Source of the DNA: Bacteroidota bacterium
GTDB lineage: Bacteria > Bacteroidota > Bacteroidia > Chitinophagales > Chitinophagaceae
Direction: 5' to 3'
Assembly (NCBI GenBank): GCA_029555415.1
Contig: JAKPSI010000077.1
Coordinates: 20,550 to 84,549 of the forward strand
Length of the DNA: 64,000 nucleotides
Part shown: in pieces, positions 60,481-64,000 of the stretch
Layout: each line of letters starts with the position of its first letter
Numbering within the stretch: the first letter of the stretch is position 1
Position numbers and translations under genes: made by a program
Notes under the pieces: generated by a model
What the model saw: the letters and a program-made list of their open reading frames with translations, nothing else
What the model was told of the DNA's origin: nothing
Databases searched by the model: none

Positions 60481-62397
60481 TTATTCAGGCTTCGCTTCTT
60501 CAGCTGCAGCATCTTCGCCGCTGCTTTCCATTTTCTTCTTCAGGTCAGCCAGCACACCCAGGTCACCCAGAGTAGCTTTCTCAACCTTACCTTGAATGGA
60601 TTTCACCGCTTTCTTGGTCTTGTCGGCTTCAGCACGCTGCTCTTTCTTCTGCGCTTCGTACTCTTCTACCTTGCCTTGTTCCCAGATGCGTGTGTGCGAT
60701 ACCACGATGCGTTTTTCGTTACGATCGAATTCGATCACCACGAACTGCGCGGTTTCATCAGCACCAATGCTCTTGCCGTCTTCTTTCGCAAGATGGCGGT
60801 TAGGAGCAAAACCTTCCAGACCGTAGGACAGCTGAACGGTAGCGCCTTTATCGTCGCGGCGGCTCACGGTACCTTCATGAACAGTACCTACTGCGAAGGT
60901 ATCCTGCAGTGCATTCCAGGGATCTTCTTCCAGTTGTTTGTGGCCGAGTTGCAGTTTGCGGTTCTCTTTATCGATACCCAGGATCATCACATCAATGTGC
61001 TGACCAACTTTGGTATACTCGCTCGGGTGGTTGAAACGTTTCAGCCAGCTCAGGTCGCTGATGTGGATCATGCCACCGATACCGGGAGCCAGTTCCACGA
61101 ATACGCCGTAGTTGGTGATGTTCTTGACCAGGCCGTTGTGACGGCTGCCTTCCGCGAATTTGGTTTCGATATCGTTCCAGGGATCAGGAGACAGTTGTTT
61201 GATGGAAAGGCTCATCTTGCGGCTCGCCTTATCCAGTGTCACGATCTTAGCCTCATGCTCATCGCCGAGTTTGAAGAACTCTTTAGCGTTGATCGGCGTG
61301 TTCGCCCATGTGATCTCAGATACGTGTACCAGACCTTCTACACCAGGCTGGATCTCCAGGAAAGCACCGTAGTCTTCAATGTTAACTACACGGCCTTTCA
61401 CGATATTACCTTCAGCAATGGTTTCAGGCAGCACATCCCACGGGTGCGGGGTAAGCTGTTTCAGACCCAGGCTGATACGTTTTTTCTCGTCGTCGAAATC
61501 CAGTACCACCACGTTCACTTTCTGGTCCAGTTTCAGCACCTCTGTCGGGTGTGAAATACGGCCCCAGCTGATGTCGGTGATGTACAGCAGACCGTCGAGA
61601 CCACCCAGGTCCATGAACGCACCGAAATCGGTGATGTTCTTCACGGTACCCTCGAGCACCTGGCCTTTCTCCAGTTTGCTCATGATCTCTGCACGCTGTG
61701 CTTCGATATCGCTTTCGATCAGTGCTTTGTGAGATACTACGGCGTTCTTGATGGCTTCGTTGATCTTCACCACTTTGAACTCCATCGTCTTACCCACGAA
61801 CTGATCGTAATCAGTAACGGGTTTAACGTCGATCTGTGAACCGGGCAGGAAGGTCTCCATGCCGAATACATCCACGATCAGACCACCTTTCGTTTTAGAA
61901 GTAACCGTACCGGTAATGACTTCACCGGTTTTGTGTACTTCCACAATGCGTTCCCATGCGCGTGTGATACGTGCCTGGCGACGGCTCAGGTTCAGGTGAC
62001 CATCACGGTCTTCCTTATCCACCACCATCACTTCCACTTCATCCCCGATCTTCAGGTTCTGCAGATCACGGAATTCGTTGAGAGAAACCAGACCATCGCT
62101 TTTGAAACCGATGTTCAGGACTACGTCAGTCTTTGTCAGACCTACTACGAGACCTTTGATCAGTTCGCCATCATTGATCTGTACGAATGTGTTGTCATAC
62201 ACTGCATCATACTTGATCTTTTCTGCTTCAGTGTAAGATGTTACGTTGCGTTTGTCAACGTTCCAGTCGAAATCATCATGAGCTGTAACTACAGCCTCCA
62301 CAGGTGCAGTTGTTGTCGCTGCAGAGTCAACCACCGTATCGGCGGCAGCACTCTCCTGTGCATCAGCGTTTAGTTGTTTTTTAATGTTGTTAAACAT
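60481..62397 (-). CDS. rpsA: 30S ribosomal protein S1
   Basis: 638 residues with consecutive S1 RNA-binding domains (about six), seen as repeated G-x-V-x-x-I-x-x-F/Y-G-A/V-F-x-x-L/I and G-L-V/L-H/Y-I/V-S-x-I/L-S/T-W units. The N-terminal ~55 residues and the C-terminal tail are low-complexity and acidic, rich in Ala, Glu and Lys. S1 binds mRNA at the 30S subunit; this matters in Bacteroidota, where Shine-Dalgarno use is weak. A stem in the leader (TCGGGG/CCCCGA, 62407-62412 with 62426-62431) could support autoregulation. Confidence 0.96.
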   Translation of the reverse strand: MFNNIKKQLNADAQESAAADTVVDSAATTTAPVEAVVTAHDDFDWNVDKRNVTSYTEAEKIKYDAVYDNTFVQINDGELIKGLVVGLTKTDVVLNIGFKSDGLVSLNEFRDLQNLKIGDEVEVMVVDKEDRDGHLNLSRRQARITRAWERIVEVHKTGEVITGTVTSKTKGGLIVDVFGMETFLPGSQIDVKPVTDYDQFVGKTMEFKVVKINEAIKNAVVSHKALIESDIEAQRAEIMSKLEKGQVLEGTVKNITDFGAFMDLGGLDGLLYITDISWGRISHPTEVLKLDQKVNVVVLDFDDEKKRISLGLKQLTPHPWDVLPETIAEGNIVKGRVVNIEDYGAFLEIQPGVEGLVHVSEITWANTPINAKEFFKLGDEHEAKIVTLDKASRKMSLSIKQLSPDPWNDIETKFAEGSRHNGLVKNITNYGVFVELAPGIGGMIHISDLSWLKRFNHPSEYTKVGQHIDVMILGIDKENRKLQLGHKQLEEDPWNALQDTFAVGTVHEGTVSRRDDKGATVQLSYGLEGFAPNRHLAKEDGKSIGADETAQFVVIEFDRNEKRIVVSHTRIWEQGKVEEYEAQKKEQRAEADKTKKAVKSIQGKVEKATLGDLGVLADLKKKMESSGEDAAAEEAKPE

Positions 62398-62434
62398 GTA
62401 AAAGGTCCCCGAGGGGTTTAAAAATTCGGGGCTG

Positions 62435-62442
62435 CGAAGATA
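62435..62442 (-). promoter_or_regulatory. Candidate rpsA -7 promoter box (TATCTTCG)
   Basis: On the minus strand TATCTTCG differs by one base from TAnnTTTG and lies 37 bp upstream of the rpsA ATG. The leader it would give contains a CCCC-rich stem-loop. Confidence 0.4.
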
Positions 62443-62575
62443 CGGCGATTCCTGCGGTTTCAGAAGGCTTTCCGCCCGGTTTTTTGGCTAAAATAAACCC
62501 TCATAAATCGCTGATTGATTGTATTTTATATTGGTAAAAAGTGAGGATTCCCTATATTCACCCCCAAATTAACGA

Positions 62576-63541
62576 TTGATCTACCGGTTGCTGCATATTA
62601 CCTCCCGCCTCCTTATGCCCGTCTGGGTCAGGAAGATCCGCATCCAAAACCCCGAACGGATGCAGGAAAAAGGCCCATTATTACTCGCCTGCAACCACCC
62701 CAATTCCGCACTCGATGGCATCGTACTCGATACGTTGTTCGATATTCCACTGCATTCACTCGCACGCGGTGATGCATTCAAAAAACCCTTCGTCAATAAA
62801 TTCCTGCATAAGATCAATCTGCTCCCGGTGTACCGTACCAGCGAAGGCGTAGAGAATCTCGGACATAACTACGCCACTTTCGATGCCTGTAAAAAGATCT
62901 TCGAACAGCATGGTTCCGTTATCATTTTCAGTGAAGGCAAATGCATCAACGAATGGCACCTGCGTCCGTTGAAGAAAGGGACCGCGCGACTCGCCATCAG
63001 CAGCTGGGACCAGAATATTCCCTTGCGCGTGTTACCGGTCGGACTCAACTACAGTTCCTTCAAACATTTCGGGAAGAATATCATCCTCACCTTCGGCACA
63101 CCGATCGAGAAACATCATATCCCTTCATCGGACACCAGTGATGGTGCCCGCAACCTCGCATTCAACGCATTGCTGGAAGCGCAACTGAAGTCGATGGTGT
63201 ATGAGATCCCGAAAGAAGACAAGGCGCAACTGGCTGAAAAACTCGGTATCAAAGTACCGCTCTGGCAAAAGATCTTATTCGCGCCGTTTGCATTAGCCGG
63301 CGTGATCCTCCATGCACCGATCTATCAACCGCTGAAAAAACTGGCTAAGTCAAAAGCCGGACATACGGACCACTATGATTCTGTATTAAACGGATTGCTG
63401 TTGTTGCTGTATCCGGTATATCTATTATTGTTCACGCTCATTGCAGGACTGATCCTCAAAACCTGGTATGCATTGACATTGTTCCTGATCCTTCCACTTA
63501 CAGCAAGGGCCGCAGTGCAACTGAATACACAAACGGGTTAA
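62576..63541 (+). CDS. PlsC-type acyltransferase with C-terminal membrane segments
   Basis: 321 residues starting at TTG (62576); an in-frame stop just upstream leaves only this TTG or an ATG at 62615. The catalytic N-H-P-N-S-A-L-D (H-x4-D) lies at about 40-47, and an F-S-E-G-K-C block at about 118-123 replaces the usual F-P-E-G. Two hydrophobic segments near the C-terminus (about 275-310) should anchor it. It probably acylates a lysolipid at the membrane. The stop overlaps the convergent flavoprotein gene by 4 bp. Confidence 0.85.
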   Translation: MIYRLLHITSRLLMPVWVRKIRIQNPERMQEKGPLLLACNHPNSALDGIVLDTLFDIPLHSLARGDAFKKPFVNKFLHKINLLPVYRTSEGVENLGHNYATFDACKKIFEQHGSVIIFSEGKCINEWHLRPLKKGTARLAISSWDQNIPLRVLPVGLNYSSFKHFGKNIILTFGTPIEKHHIPSSDTSDGARNLAFNALLEAQLKSMVYEIPKEDKAQLAEKLGIKVPLWQKILFAPFALAGVILHAPIYQPLKKLAKSKAGHTDHYDSVLNGLLLLLYPVYLLLFTLIAGLILKTWYALTLFLILPLTARAAVQLNTQTG

Positions 63542-64000
63542 AGAGCGGTTCTGTCAGCAACGGACTTCGCAGCGAGGAACCCGCTGCTCCAGGCATGCTG
63601 GAAATTATAGCCACCCGTAATGCCATCCACATCCAGGATCTCTCCCGCGAAATATAATCCGGGTACGATCTTGCTTTCCATCGTCCCCGCCTCCACTTCT
63701 TTCAGATCGATACCACCGGCTGTTACAAATTCTTCCTTGAAGGTCGTTTTACCTTTCACTTCAAAAACAGAATCACATAATGTCTTTGCTAATTTGTTCT
63801 GCTCCTTCGCCGGAAGATCGGCCCAGCGGGTATCCGCTTTGATGCCGCATTGATGTAGAAAGAATTCCCACAAGCGCTGCGGCAGACCGAAAGGATTGCG
63901 CGCCGATATTTTTTGTCCCGCCGTTTCAAAACGGATCTCCTGTAATTTTTTCCTTGCACTTTCTTCATTCAGATCCGGCAGCCAGTTCAGATGCACGGTG
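63538..64000 (-). CDS. HI0933-like flavoprotein, C-terminal part (runs off the window)
   Basis: Only the last ~150 residues are inside the window; the start lies beyond 64000. The segments T-A-G-G-I-D-L-K-E-V, G-L-Y-F-A-G-E-I-L-D-V-D-G-I-T-G-G-Y-N and A-W-S-S-G-F-L-A-A are the C-terminal FAD-binding hallmarks of the HI0933/YhiN family of putative FAD-dependent oxidoreductases. The enzymatic role of the family is not established. The Met codon at 63996 is internal to the protein. It is convergent with the acyltransferase. Confidence 0.88.
   Translation of the reverse strand, partial: TVHLNWLPDLNEESARKKLQEIRFETAGQKISARNPFGLPQRLWEFFLHQCGIKADTRWADLPAKEQNKLAKTLCDSVFEVKGKTTFKEEFVTAGGIDLKEVEAGTMESKIVPGLYFAGEILDVDGITGGYNFQHAWSSGFLAAKSVADRTAL

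Overview
The window looks like a chromosome segment of a Bacteroidota bacterium, most likely of the Chitinophagaceae/Chitinophagales. The evidence is a T9SS type B (CHU_C) sorting domain on a PKD-like surface protein, many short Sec signal peptides ending in AQ, promoter boxes matching the Bacteroidota -7 consensus TAnnTTTG, split pntA subunits, and poor Shine-Dalgarno signals. Species cannot be named from the sequence alone. Gene density is high and GC is intermediate.

Layout. 1-23.4 kb holds mostly housekeeping genes: ahcY, a class A beta-lactamase-like hydrolase, a T9SS-sorted PKD-like protein, a GH27 alpha-galactosidase coupled to pdxJ, ribD-yigZ, prmC, exbB-exbD, an SPFH protein, an OmpA-family protein, pepT and an FKBP. 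It ends with a large propeller sensor kinase and its LuxR-type response regulator. From 23.5 to 41.1 kb all genes point the same way and nearly all encode small or medium exported proteins of unknown function. These include a tandem pair of 435/438-residue paralogues, an astacin-like metalloprotease, a TolB-like propeller protein, two Hcp-family proteins with signal peptides, an M48 lipoprotein, and a Lys-rich repeat protein translationally coupled to two SET-domain genes. A paralogue remnant lies at 33.96-34.06 kb. From 41.2 kb the window is housekeeping again: fmt, a C1 peptidase, a LysM protein, an RsmF-like methyltransferase, an M28 peptidase, pntA1-pntA2-pntB, thyA-folA, a TPR protein, proline dehydrogenase, an SDR, a thioesterase, two PlsC-type acyltransferases, rpsA and the C-terminal part of an HI0933-type flavoprotein at the right edge. 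Two A+T-rich small genes sit before rpsA.

The most unusual feature is in the spacers. About 17 short degenerate tandem arrays have a strict 7-bp period, each with its own unit. They lie mainly at gene 3' ends, and several contain the stop codon itself. They flank larger palindromic elements built from a few shared modules: a TGCCGGCA-centred hairpin, a TTGTTGGTC/GACCAACAA hairpin, CTAAGTGAACTAAGTG arms and a GC-rich CCCCCGTCCGA module. Such elements occur in the housekeeping spacers, including inside the pnt and thyA-folA gene groups. They are absent from the 19.1-42.2 kb block that contains the secreted-protein locus. No mobile-element gene, CRISPR array, rRNA or tRNA was recognised.
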